Notes: generated by a model from the letters alone, not told the origin. 64,000 nt of DNA from Varanus komodoensis (GCF_004798865.1 NW_025335269.1:12821716-12885715); one strand, 5' to 3'; positions 34,661 to 45,649 are shown, counted from the stretch's first letter. Program-made: numbers and translations.

Positions 34661-36030
34661 ATTTAGACAGTCAGTTAAATAGCTCAGCAATCAACACCAT
34701 GTATATTTCAGTAGCTGTGATTAATGCTTCTTTTTCATTTTTTTTAACTGGAAAGACATTTCCCTTATCTTTACCTACTGAAGCATAGATGGCAGAAGTC
34801 CTTAACATTTTCCCAAACTATGAAATAACTACTTTATTACTTCCTTGTTTTCAGTTTCTCAGTGAAACATCTCTAGGCTATATGCTTGTAAAATAGAAGA
34901 ATTAAATAATGAAGACGAGTGTGAAATATAAAGTATGTTTGTGGGTCCATTTGTGTAGGTATCAAAAGAAAAAGATGGTGAATGTTTACATTAGTTTTTT
35001 GAACTGTATGGGAGTGGCTAAAAAGACATTCCTCAGGTTTGCTTTTACAGACAAGGTGTCTAGACTTTCCTCCCTTGCCATATATGACCATAAACATTTA
35101 ACCCCACCAGTCAGTCTTTTGAGTACTGCAACAAACATTACACTGCCTTTGAAAAGCACATTTTCCCTATGCTAGCTTCCTCCTATGGGTGAATAGCAGT
35201 ACCTTTTAGAATGATGTTCACTCATGTGCACTGAAACATGTTCTCACATTTTATCTGTGCCTTCTAAGTGTAGGGATCGCATATGAAGATAATATTTCTT
35301 CAGAACAATAAATAGTCTTTTTGTGTTCAACAGCTTTGAAGCACCGAGGAAACTTGCTTCTTCTTCTTTTGTCCTGCAGTGCTGTCCATGCACCTGCAGG
35401 GGGGAGGGACCATACTCCAGCAGCTCGCAGACAGACATTTCCAAGTCCAAGCCCTGCCATCTCCATTCAGAAAAACAAAGTGGCAAAGTGCCCTCTTCCC
35501 GACATGCTAGAGGATAACTGCCAGGGTAGCTGATGCCACGCTACACAGAGAAATAAACTGACCTGGAGTTAAACTGCACTAGAGCCCCTTCCATTTACGG
35601 GAAACATTATCTTGGCACTTGTGCAAAAGATATTTGCGACTGTTGCAGCACACACTAATGGCAACCGTGCAGTTTCCACTCTGCAGAAAATGTGATCTGG
35701 TGTCATACAGAAAGGCAATAGTGGCAGAGCTGTGCAAAGGGGACCTATGTAGGGAAAAGGCCCATTCTGCTTCTTTTTCAATGTGTTTATTTACATCTGT
35801 TAAGTTTACTGACACCTTTGATGGTGTAAAGGAATTGAGGTGTGAGAAATCTGGATCAGGAATGGGACTCAGGTCCCTGGCCTCCGGCCTCCTCTCTGTG
35901 TGCTCAGTCCACTTCACATCAAGTGCTTGCGTGGGGGTCCAGCACAAAGTGATTCCAAGCAAGTCCAGGAGGCCAGCTTGCACACACGCCACCCACGTGC
36001 CCACTTGTGTTGTGCTTTCCCACACATGAC
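34661..36030. other. Unique DNA with overlapping open frames
   Basis: The minus frame 35579-36025 (148 codons) and plus frame 35619-36029 (136 codons) are antisense to each other over almost their whole length and have no recognisable domain. They are treated as chance. No repeat recognised. Confidence 0.45.
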
Positions 36031-36150
36031 TTGCAGGCTTTGCTTACTTTGCACAAAGAAGTATGCAATTTGTCCAGTTTGTGCAAAGAATCATGTACTT
36101 GGCATATTTTGTGCAAAGAAACGCATAGCTAGTGTTCCTTGGACAAAGAA
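36031..36150 (+). repeat. 30-bp tandem minisatellite, four degenerate units
   Basis: The core caaagaa ends exactly at 36060, 36090, 36120 and 36150, so the period is exactly 30. Units share ttgtg/ttgca before the core and differ elsewhere. In the plus frame 35900-36238 each unit reads as ten codons with C/W-T/A-K-K/N at its start (CTKK, CAKN, CAKK, WTKK). Coding is not claimed. Confidence 0.8.
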
Positions 36151-36660
36151 GCCCCTGGCATTCCCAAACGTTTGCAGACTGGATCTCAGCTTGGCTTGCT
36201 TCCAGCCCAGGGCCACGTGCAGGACAGAAGGCTGGTGAGCTCCAGGGAGCCTGATCTGCTCCACATCCCGCTAAACAAGGAGCAACCATAGAGAAGAGGG
36301 TGAGGAAGGAAGAGGAAGAAGTTGTGGTCCTGTTGCCTGCCACCATCCTCACACCCCCAAGGGCTGAAGTTAGCTCCCTCCATTCCCCTCCACTCAGAAG
36401 CAATTCCTGAAAGCCAACACCCACGCCAGTGCTGATTTTCCAGGGAGCGAGCCTCATGGAGGGCAATCTAATCCACTTCTGAGCAGACGTGTATATCGGC
36501 ATTGGCACATTTTCAGCTATTCATTTCTAGAGGCAAGGAAACAAAAAAGGACATAGGAAACCGTTGGGGAGACATATAAATCATCGCAATCTTTATTTGC
36601 TTTTAAAGGCAGGGGGAGGAGAAAGTGGTGGCAGTGTTGGATTCACTTTCCTGGTCACTG
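36151..36660. other. Unique non-coding DNA
   Basis: No gene or repeat recognised. The minus frame 36044-36508 has no domain. Confidence 0.45.
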
Positions 36661-36730
36661 GGCGAGAGCGAGAGCGAGCGCGAGCGCGAGAGCAAGAGAG
36701 AGAGAGAGCGAGAGAGAGAGAGAGAGAGAT
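36661..36730. repeat. (GA)n / (GAGC)n microsatellite
   Basis: A gagagc-type compound repeat (gagcgagcgcgagcgcgag) passing into pure GA. Confidence 0.95.
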
Positions 36731-36900
36731 GCAGGCAGGTGGTGGGGCAAGGCCATCCCTACCATTAGGCACTCTGAGGCTATCAGTGCATGCAACAGAT
36801 GACAGGAGGTGCTGGAGTAGAAAGTTGTGGACCTCCTAAGTTAGCCTGCTGCCATCACACTTAGTAAACGATAATGCCCCCTTCCCAGTGGTGAAGAACT

Positions 36901-36939
36901 AGCTAGTCCGGCTGCCTGAAATAGCTAGTCCGGCTGCCT
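36901..36939 (+). repeat. Short tandem duplication, 22-bp period
   Basis: agctagtccggctgcct occurs at 36901-36917 and again at 36923-36939, separated by gaaat. Confidence 0.9.
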
Positions 36940-37135
36940 TTTATTCACAGAGTGTGAAGGGGCAGCATCTTGTCCTTTGCCTTAGGCAGCGAAATGCAGC
37001 CAGTCTTGCATTAGGAGTACAGAACAGGGGAGGTGAGAAAGCGATTGAAGTCTGAGCAAGCTTGTCTCCCTTTCAAAGCGCCTGCTTTTTGCTGAGGCTG
37101 CCTACACTGCACGAAGCCACGAGCACCCACCTCGC
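36940..37135. other. Unique non-coding DNA
   Basis: No gene or repeat recognised. Slightly GC-richer than its surroundings. Confidence 0.45.
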
Positions 37136-37346
37136 CCAGCGCAAGGAAGTCTAGACTAATAACCATTCATTGGCCATTCCTGCCATCTGATGTCATGCTG
37201 ATATATAAAAAATGGGAAAGATAATTAATTGCAGATACTCGATCAGGAGCTTCAGAAAGTCTGTTCAAACATGTATACAGATGGAAAGTGATATTATCAC
37301 TTAATACTTATAGAGCAATTCCTACAGGTGTGAGGCCTTGGATAAC
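37136..37346 (+). repeat. Duplicated segment, copy 2
   Basis: Direct-orientation partner of 31481-31690, about 93% identical. Similarity starts at ccagc and ends after aggccttggataa. Beyond these edges the flanks look unrelated apart from a possible short continuation. Confidence 0.9.
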
Positions 37347-37496
37347 TTAATAACAGCAAGCATTTTCATCTGTCTCATCAGCTCCAGATGGACAATTGGG
37401 CCAATTACTAACGGTAGCTGATTGTGAAATGCAGTTTCTTTTGGGTACCTCTATGGTTCCTTGAAGGAGACTGTGTGCTTTCTTTACACAGCCATG

Positions 37497-38605
37497 ACAT
37501 TTATTTATTTATTTATTTATTTATTACTTTTGTATGCCATCACCACATGCCTTGGCATCCCGGGCCGGCTCACAGTACATACAATTAAAAACAATAAAAT
37601 GATCTTTATAAATAACAAATTCAATAAAAGATTAAATAAGAACAAAAAACCCAAAACAAAAAGAGAGACTGTTCAACAATAAAATATTAGTTTTTAAAAC
37701 AGCGATTTAATAAAAAGGTTTTAACCTGGCGCCGAAAAGAATATAAACTCAGCGCCAGGCGCACCTCTCCAAGAAGCGCATTCCATAATCTGGGTGCCAC
37801 CACAGAGAAGGCCCTCCTCTGAGTAGATGTTCTTTTTATCTCCTTTAAAGAGGACTCCCGAAGCAGAGCCTCTCCCGCAGATCTTAAGGAGCATGAGGGC
37901 ATGTAAGAGAAGAGGCACTCCTTCAGGTATCCTGGTCCCAGGCCATTCAGGGCTTTATAGGTTAAAACCAGCACCTTGAATTGGGCCCAGACTTCAACTG
38001 GAAGCCAGTGTAGCTGGTAGAGGACTGTTGTTATATGAGAAAACGACTGGTCCCTGTCAGCAGCCTGGCAGCTCTGTTCTGTACCAGCTGAAGTATCCGG
38101 ACCAAATTCAAGGGCAGCCCCACATAGAGCGCATTACAGTAATCCAACCAGGAGGTTACCAGAGCATGAATCACCATTGCTAGGCAGTGCTTGTCCGGGT
38201 AAGGATGCAGCTAGTGGATCAGCCAAAGCTGTAGGAAAGCACTCCTTGCCACAGCCGCCACCTGGAATTCCAGTGACAGCTCTGGATCAAGGAGCACTCC
38301 CAAGCTGCGAACCCTGCCCTTTAGAGGGAGTGCTACCCCGTCCACTTCAAAGTCACTTACCTGAAACTGCGATCCACCCAACAACAGGACTTCCGTCTTA
38401 TCCGGATTGAGGCTCAGTTTATTGGCCCTCATGCAGCCCATTACTTCGGTCAGGCACTGGTTAAGCACAGCCACTGCCTCACCTGGATTGGTCGAAAAAG
38501 AGAGGTAGAGCTGGGTGTCATCAGCATACTGGTGATACCGCAACCCAAACCTCCTGATGACCTCTCCCAGCGGTTTCATGTAGACATTTAAAAACAGAGC
38601 CCTGA
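37497..38605 (-). repeat. CR1/L3-type LINE, best-preserved copy, 5'-truncated
   Basis: The minus frame entering at about 38605 reads YMKPLGEVIRRFGLRYHQ and then YADD (38528-38517, reverse transcriptase motif C). It continues with RANKLSLNPDKTEVLLLGG and LDPELSLEFQVAAVARSAF. After a stop, TSWLDYCNALYVGLPLNL and LVQNRAARLLTG follow. After a frame change, 37974-37687 gives VLTYKALNGLGPGYLKE, RRAFSVVAPRLWNALL and FRRQVKTFLL. The 3' UTR contains ggccggctcacagtac (plus strand) and ends in a (TTTA)n tract at 37499-37526. The endonuclease and the N-terminal half of ORF2 are missing. One stop and at least one frameshift make it inactive. Confidence 0.95.
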
Positions 38606-38804
38606 GGAATTTCAAATTACAATTTGAAGAGTGGTTACTATCCAATGTGAAGGAGGGCTTAGTATGTCTTTTAGCATAAGTTGCATCGCACCCCAAACTC
38701 CAGATGCTATCATTTTGACCCCAAGCCTGGAAGCTACTTCAGAAGAAAAGTCACGCTATTGGGCAAATGATAGCAATGTTGCATGTTGCCTCTAAGCCAG
38801 GGAT
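38606..38804. other. Unique non-coding DNA
   Basis: Flank of the LINE. Nothing recognised. Confidence 0.45.
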
Positions 38805-39090
38805 GCAGAAGCTTTTTCAGCCCCAGGATTAAATTCCAATTTGGAGGTGCTCTTGGTGAACAGAAACAAAGTCCAAAGGAGAGGGACAAGATGCTGCTAT
38901 ATTAGAATGGGAGAAAAATGTACAAAAGCTGAAAATACAAGCAAATGATCAGTGGCTAAGGAAGAGGGTGAAGCCAGCTGAATAGGAGGTAAACTTTTGA
39001 GAAAGTTGTGAGGTTGGATTGGGACCCCTGGAGGGCCACATTCCGGAGGACCACCATTCCTGAGGATCTGCACCCTTGCTATAGGAAGCC
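38805..39090 (+). mobile_element. hAT-like non-autonomous DNA transposon copy (tentative)
   Basis: Starts gctttttcagccccagga and ends around ggattgggacccctggaggg and ccacattccgg, the same ends as 16070-16430. This fits the 'gggccgcattc' class of reptile hAT-derived repeats. The centre is deleted or diverged relative to the 16-kb copy. Confidence 0.45.
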
Positions 39091-39404
39091 AAGTAGGCAG
39101 AACCATTGTACCATTTGATATGCACACCCCAACTTTTTTGAAGTATAACAATGAAATAAGAGAAATACACATGATTTCTATTCTCTGCACATAGCCTTAG
39201 CATAAACAAGGCATGAGGCTTAAATGCACGTCAACATTAATTGCACCCGTATATTAAGTAGGGAAACTGTCAGATCTATACAACTAAACTATTGTAGTTA
39301 CAAAGTATAGAAAAATCAGTCCTGGTTTCTTTAATTGGGTTTTATGGACTATATACTAGTAGCATTCAGTTATGCTTTTATGCTGAAATGTGTCTTATTG
39401 TTTC

Positions 39405-39640
39405 TATTACAAACAAGTCTTTGTGCTGTAAATTTATATTATGCCGAAACTTGGCATTTTCCATTCAAACCACAAAATTATGTTTGCTTCCTTAAACCAA
39501 TGCTAGTAAAGTATTCTTGGCAATCTTTGAGTCCTGTGACAACAGGGTTATTTAGATTTTCCACCGAGAAGGACAATTCTCAGATAATTATTGTATCTAG
39601 CAGTCTTTATGGAAGAGTTTAGGGGGAACACCATGACTAT
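39405..39640 (+). repeat. Old local duplication, copy A
   Basis: Matches 40108-40335 with shared strings ttcttggcaat (39514 and 40192, offset 678), atttagattttccacc and a tctttatgg block. Many substitutions and small indels indicate an old duplication. No coding content. Confidence 0.75.
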
Positions 39641-39814
39641 GGCAGGAAGCCTGGAGCAAAGAATGCCCTTTCTCTCACTGATTTCTAGAACTGTTTCTGC
39701 CCCAAAGGCATGAGATCCTAAAAAAGTGAGTAGGATTGGTTGCAGGGTTTGGCCAGCTTCCACTATGCTAAGACTTGCACCCATTATAATGCTACCGTTC
39801 TGGTGAGCAGGGGT

Positions 39815-40085
39815 GCATTCTGTGGTTACTATAGTCTCACATCATGCTAAACTATGGTTTAGTATAACATGGAAGAACCACAGGGAACCTTGATGCCTTT
39901 TGCCTTTTCCTGCCCTCTTCCTATGCACCCAGGAGAAGATAAATGGTTTTCCACTTTTGCTTCACCACAGTATGTCATGGCTGGAGCAACCCACCAAAGC
40001 TAATTTCAAACAAGCCAACTTCTGACATGTGGCTGAATTAAGCTAACCATAGTTAATGTTAACCACAGTTCCTGGGTGGAAAAAC
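39815..40085. mobile_element. Palindromic element related to the 4.46-kb foldback
   Basis: The left end has ctgtggttactatag and taaactatggtttagt. The right end has gctaaccatagttaatgtta and accacagttcc, in inverted relation to the left end and sharing the aactgtggttaa.../aactatggttt words of 4463-4567. It lies between the two copies of the local duplication. A non-autonomous DNA element is likely. Confidence 0.5.
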
Positions 40086-40107
40086 CAGTAAATGGTGCTT
40101 CTCTCAA

Positions 40108-40335
40108 TGTAGAAACAAAATCTTCAGAATTTGAACATGTGTACGCAAATCACAACATTATGTTGGTTTCTTCCTCTGAAGTAGAGCAGTGTTCTTGGCA
40201 ATATTTAAATCATTTGGCAACAGTATAATTTAGATTTTCCACCAAGGACAAAACTCAGATAGCTATTGATCAAGCATTCTTTATGGTAGCGATGCTATGC
40301 AATAGGAAGGGAGGGGTAGGGAATATAACCATGTT
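40108..40335 (+). repeat. Old local duplication, copy B
   Basis: Partner of 39405-39640 in the same orientation. See that entry for the shared strings. Confidence 0.75.
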
Positions 40336-42080
40336 GTCGTTTATGGATATCACACTAATCATGGTCTATCACGATGTGCCCATATGGTCATTGTGGCCAC
40401 CTCAGAGTGGCTGGCAGAAGCCAGCAGTGTGGTTTGAAAATACGGTGACACTTTACCTAATATTTTGCACCCACCAAAGGGAAAATGGAATCACAGGTCT
40501 CAGGTTTTGTGGTAGGAAGAACTCTGAACCATTCCTCTCAGAGAAACAAATCAAAATAGGGAAAAACAAATTTTCTGAAGAGATAAAGGTGCAGGAGAAC
40601 ACCGGAGCTTTTAAAAATAATTTCTTCTAGGTTAGCATTTGGGATACATTGCAATATTAGATCACAGTTTAAAAAAATAACTTTTCTTTGAGAGGTGGTA
40701 CTAAGCAAGACACAAAGCCCAGTTGTGAGACAAAACTACTTCCCCCCACCCCCGTGTTGCATTTGCTCTATTTTCCAAATCAAATTTTAAAGGTCTGGTT
40801 TTGACCTGCTCACCCTGTGAAGCACAGAAAGTGCTCCCAAAAAAAGGCATTCTCCTAAAACAAGAAACAAGAACAACTGCTGTTTTCTTCACCAAAATAA
40901 GCCACAAGCAGAAAAAGGAGGAGGCTTCTGTTTTCCTAACGGCCTTAATAATGATGTGTTTGTTCTCTGTGGAATGATTCTCTTTAGTCTGAAGTATGGT
41001 CTAAATCTTCATAAATGTATTTGTGACTTCATGAAGCATGCTTATTTATTTATTTTATGGCATGGTTATTAACCCCGATGGCTCATAAATGACGGCCCAA
41101 TTCACGCTTTGTCTTAGCAGAGTGGATGCTGTAAGATGGATGAACTCTGCAGCAAATCTTGCCAACTCTTTTAGCAGCCTCATGAATTTTGAGCAAAGAA
41201 AAAAAGGGGGGGAGGTATTTTGGAAAGACTCTGTGTGTGCCCACATGTGTGTGTATGTGCTCATGCATGTGTTTTCTGGTCAGAGAATGAGTCAGTTATT
41301 TGGACACGTATTTAAAAATATGTGTTGACAGGTCCTTGTGGCATGGTTCAGTGAATCCACAGGGCGCAAAAGCCTGGCTCAGCTGTGAAAGTTGCTCTGA
41401 ATCTCCTTAAAAGCTCCTAAAGTGAGCATCTATGAACTGATGGGTCCAAGCCTTCCTCACCTCCACATTTAAGTAGAGGTGTAACATTCTAATTTCACAG
41501 AAACTGCTTCATTCATTATACTATTCACTGTAACAATAAGCTTTAATTGGTTTGATCAGTTAAAAGCTAAGTCTAAAAAATGAGGGCAAATTCTAATCTG
41601 TGGGTCTAAAACTAAAGACACCTTTTCATACTATTTTGGTCCTGGCAATTTTCTCAAATGGAAATAAAATATGGGAAACAAAATATGAAATGCTTTAATG
41701 AGTTGTCACTTATTTATTATATTATTTTCAATAAAGATAAGCTTCTCAAGATGTGCACAGATGTTGGGTTTTTGGGTAACATGAAATATTATTCCAGTTT
41801 AATTCATTGATCAATTTGTAAAAGGGAAGATGATCAATGAATTAAAATTTCTTCTGTGGTGGACATGTCAAGTTTACATTGATTGATCTCCCTCAAAGTA
41901 GTTCCTCGGTATTAGTTAACATCACAGTATTGATTCTAACAAGGCAATCCTATACATGCATAATGCTGTGACTGCAGAAATGCCAACACCTGCTAGCGGA
42001 AGAGCTGCCATATCCAATGAGTGAGGAAGAGGCAAAGGAGAAGCACACCACTAGAAAATGCACGTTGAAAGGGACACATG
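40336..42080. other. Unique non-coding DNA
   Basis: No gene or repeat recognised. Includes A9-G7 at about 41197-41212. Short antisense-overlapping frames at 41055-41328. Confidence 0.5.
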
Positions 42081-42102
42081 CAGAGAGAGAGAGAGAGAGA
42101 AA
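42081..42102. repeat. (GA)n microsatellite
   Basis: About ten GA units. Confidence 0.9.
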
Positions 42103-43180
42103 TGCAATTGTTAGTGCCTGGAACACATAATCTCTGGATGCAAAATAGGTGTTTGTGAAAGTGTGAAAGGGAACAGTGGGTGTGACTACCCAGGCAATTG
42201 TGAGTGATCATGTCCAGGACCATGCTCAAGGTTCGGCAATGGCAGGCATATGCCAATGCCCCAACTCCAGCAGGGGCCCATTAACAGGAGTTAGTCCACA
42301 GAGTTGCTCTGCCACTCCTCCACTGCAACTAGCAATGGGCCCACTTAGCCAAGGGACTTTGCTATTTTCTCAGATAACAACGGTGTACACTCTTGTTCTA
42401 TGCCAGAGAGCTTTGGCACATGTGATATCAAAGTGTGCATAGTGCATCATGATGTCATGAGCACCATGTGCTGCATCTGCTTCCTGATTGGTTGTTTTCA
42501 CATGATCTCTTACAGAAACACCCCACCCACCAGCAGCTGTAAGCAAAGCACCCATTTCCTTACTTCAAAGATGGCTTTGTATGAGCAATGACAGCCTAAT
42601 TCTCACTCAGCAGGAGTAAGAGAGAGGTGTGACAATTTACCATGACCAAGAGCACTCAAACCAACTCTGTGCATGCACAGGACTAGTGTTGGTTAGATGC
42701 AGACTGCATGTAGAGTAACCAAACTTAATAGTGAAATGCCAGTTCAGGCTACAAAAGTGAACAGTACAAACGGGCAAAGTTCAACCAGTGGGCCGATGAA
42801 TTACAACCATCGGCAGCATCAGTATTTGCAATCTGCTTGTTCGCCTGCCCCTTGCTCTGGTCCAGACAATGGACAATGGCCCCACTGCCACCTTGCTCCT
42901 GGGCTCTCTGCCCATCAAGAAAACAATGATGGCAGTGATGGGAAAGACCAGGAGGAGCAAGAGCTGGTGGCCAGGGTGGTGGAAAGCCACTCCCCACAGG
43001 AAGAGGCCCATGGAGGGTGTGTTGTCCCAGGGCCTTCCAAAGGCCTCTGGAGCACGTGCCACAGCCTCCTCTTCCCTGGGCAATGACTATGCTTCTGCCT
43101 TCCAAATTGCACTGAAGCACTGTCTCTGCATCGGTGGCTCCATACAGGCAGGCTGTGGTCCTGCAAGGTGAAAGGTCCCA
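42103..43180. other. Unique DNA with GC-richer block
   Basis: The 42.7-43.15-kb part has open frames on both strands (42697-43086 and 42869-43171 plus, 42749-43186 and 42915-43271 minus). None carries a known motif. No start context or splice evidence, so no gene is called. Confidence 0.45.
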
Positions 43181-43555
43181 AGGCAAAAATGGGTGAGTAC
43201 TCGGAGGAGGGCTTTCTCTGCGGTGGCACCCAACCTATGGAATTCACTCCCCAAAGAGGTCCGCCTGGCACCGTCGTTACTGGTTTTTCGGCGCCAGGTA
43301 AAGACCTTTTTATTTAAACATCATTTTAATTGTTAAAACATATGATCTGGCCAGGGCAACTTCTTCTTCCTTCTCTTTCTCATCCTATATTTTTATTTAC
43401 TTAATTTATACTGATAATTTTAATCTTATATTTGTAAATCAATGTATTTTTTGTATTTTGTAATTAATGGTAATTTATTATGTGCTATTGTATTTCATTG
43501 TATTTTATCGTGTTGTAAGCCGCCCCGAGGTTTCGGCAAGGGGCGGCATAGAAAT
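43181..43555 (+). repeat. CR1/L3-type LINE 3' end, sense
   Basis: Starts within ORF2 (EYSEEGFLCGGTQPMEF is the eroded 'RRAFSVVAPRLWN' zone). It then has cctggcaccg, a UTR, and ttgtaagccgccccgaggtt ... ggggcggcatagaaatgtaa, ending in (AAT)n. It is the same family as the antisense copies at 11.2 and 37.5 kb. The AAT microsatellite probably grew from the LINE's terminal repeat. Confidence 0.9.

Positions 43556-43603
<48 letters not shown>
43556..43603 (+). repeat. (AAT)n microsatellite at LINE terminus
   Basis: About 15 perfect AAT units directly after the CR1/L3 3' end. Confidence 0.97.
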
Positions 43604-44350
43604 GGTGGGATGGAGTGCAAAGGAGGAGCTTGCCCAAGGGAATGAGGGCCTCTCCTGATTATTCCATTTATCTATGTGTTCCTGTGGTTTTAAAAATCTA
43701 GCATTACATTTCTGCAATTTGGCACACTTGTTTTATGGCCTATTGTGGAAAAGAAAGGAAGAGGAGGAGAAGGGGATGGGAATGGAGATGGGGACAGGGA
43801 GCAGTCTTGGGAGGATCGTGCAAGGTAACCTAAGATTGTACTAATTTATAAATAAAATGGTCATGAAAACGTCTTCAGCAACATAGATCTCCCCTCTGGC
43901 TCTCCCAAAGGGGAACACTGCACCCATGGTGCAGATCCTCTGCTAAGCCTTGGATTCTAGTGAGCACTGAATCAGAGCCAAGGTTACGATGCATTACCTG
44001 CCAGCACTGCCTGGAAGGGTTCCCATGAGCCGTCGAGAATACTTGTCATGCCTGCGTGATGACTAATGCTGCTGGCATCACGACCTCAAAGTGTGGGAGG
44101 TGAGCACTAGAGCATGGCAGCTGGGACTTTCCAGGGACGCAGGTTGAGTGTGGTCAGAGGGAGTTTTTGATCAGAGGAAAACCCTTCATCCTCCCACAGC
44201 GGAGGCTTTGTCAAGCCAAGAACCATTTTTTCTGCAGTCAAACCCAGGCCTAAATGGCCCTCTAGTAATTTAATAGTCACAGTTACTGTTCTGTTATTCT
44301 CTCCTTTCTTTTCTTTTAAGGACCTTTCAGGGAGCCTGTCAGTATTGCAC
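43604..44350. other. Unique non-coding DNA
   Basis: No gene or repeat recognised. Confidence 0.5.
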
Positions 44351-44351
44351 A

Positions 44352-44432
44352 GCTTTCTTCAACCTGATGCCTTCCAGATGAGTTGGACTACAAGTCCCAC
44401 AATCCCTAACATTATTTATTTATTTATTTTAA
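44352..44432 (+). mobile_element. hAT-like element end with ACTACAA-type motif, then (ATTT)n
   Basis: ttcttcaacctgatgccttc then cagatgagttggactacaag and tcccacaatccc. The string actacaagtccc (44387-44398) resembles the ZNF143 (SBS) recognition sequence. A short attt repeat follows. Confidence 0.5.
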
Positions 44433-44664
44433 AAATCTGTACGCAACCTTTTCACCAAACAGACAACAGCTAGAAAGAATGAACTTGTGCACCATATGAA
44501 ATAATTAATAATTACCTAAAATTATTAAGCACACTCTATACATTAGCAACCACATTAACCATGCAGAAATTAACAGAGAAATTAACCTTTCCAACAGAGA
44601 ACTGACTCAGTGCAATTGCTTTTAAAGAAAGACAGGAGGAGGAGGAGGAGGCAGAGTTACATCA
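44433..44664. other. AT-rich DNA, possible LINE tail
   Basis: aaaaatctgtacgcaacctt followed by an A-rich segment might be another eroded antisense CR1/L3 UTR. Not assigned. Confidence 0.3.
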
Positions 44665-44880
44665 TATTTTAGAATGTCCGACTAGGACTGGACAGTCCTG
44701 GGTTCAAATCTTGACTCAGTTATGAAACTGTTTGGGTAACTTGGACCCATTCATCTCAACCCAATTCCTTTCATAGGTTGCTGTATGAAGACACAATAAA
44801 GAAGATATCATGTATGCCTCTTTGAGAGAAAGGTGAGCTATGGATGTAATGAATGCATAATAAATGTTTAGAAATGTAGA
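44665..44880 (+). repeat. MIR/CORE-like SINE, sense
   Basis: ttagaatgtccgactaggac is the A-box-side head. gggttcaaatcttgactc is the B-box region (ggttcaaatc). The core and tail run through gtgagctatggatgtaatg. The orientation is opposite to the next SINE at 45.2 kb. Confidence 0.65.
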
Positions 44881-45175
44881 TACAGGTGGTGAGCTAGCTC
44901 TCTGTTGTGTTTGCCCTTGTCCTAACAGGCCCAAACACACCTTGCATACACATGTGTGCCCTTCCTTGAGCTGCAGGTCAAGGGTGCTCCTTTAATGGGG
45001 GCCAGGGACCTCCATACAAATAGCACAGCAGGCTTGCCCACAAATTTTCTTGCCAATGTGCCAGTTTTTCATTTTCAGGATTTTTATTTTTGGTGAATGC
45101 CTTCTAAAATGATATCCACCCAACCTGTAGCTTGCAGTGGTAGAAGTCTATTTTATGACCACCTCAGGATCCTAC
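44881..45175. other. Unique non-coding DNA
   Basis: Spacer between two oppositely oriented SINEs. Nothing recognised. Confidence 0.45.
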
Positions 45176-45385
45176 CATCTATTTATTTATTTTTATTATC
45201 CCTCCTGCGAAGAAACCAAGAAGGCTTCCATGATCTTCCATCTCTTCTCACAACAACAACCCTGTGAGGTAGATTATGCTGAGTCAATGACTGGCCCAGT
45301 CAGAGCGTTGCATGGTCAAGTGGGGATTAGAACCCAGAACTCCTGAGTCCTAGTCCAACTCTCTAACCACTACACCTCAGTGACT
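45176..45385 (-). repeat. MIR/CORE-like SINE, antisense
   Basis: AT-rich tail (atctatttatttatttttat), then caacaaccctgtgaggtaga, gactggcccagtcagagc, the reverse-complemented B box (gggattagaacccagaac) and A box (ctaaccactacacctcag). One of the clearest copies. Confidence 0.85.
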
Positions 45386-45508
45386 TCATTGCATGTGTAG
45401 ACCAGTTGTAGATTCTTCCAATATGTAATAGGTTTTAAATGTATCTTGTTAAACAACAAATATCATGCTAACCATGTTCAGCAAGATCTTAGACATTTTT
45501 CCAGTTTG
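45386..45508. other. Unique DNA
   Basis: Short spacer. Nothing recognised. Confidence 0.4.
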
Positions 45509-45514
45509 CGCGCG

Positions 45515-45541
<27 letters not shown>
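45509..45541. repeat. (GC)n-(CT)n compound microsatellite
   Basis: gcgcgcg followed by about 13 CT units. Confidence 0.95.
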
Positions 45542-45545
<4 letters not shown>

Positions 45546-45649
45546 GCTTGATGACTGTTTTCAAACTGTTATTTGATTGTTGTGATCCATTTGGAGATCA
45601 CTTGCCATGAGGGACAGGAAATAACATTTATAAATAAACAGATAATACA

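Noticed and set aside
35579-36029. 148- and 136-codon frames fully antisense to each other
   Set aside because: Mutual overlap and lack of any motif make coding unlikely.
42697-43271. Overlapping open frames of 100-145 codons on both strands
   Set aside because: At least four frames compete, none has a recognisable domain, and the block is GC-richer, which lowers stop frequency. No support for a gene.
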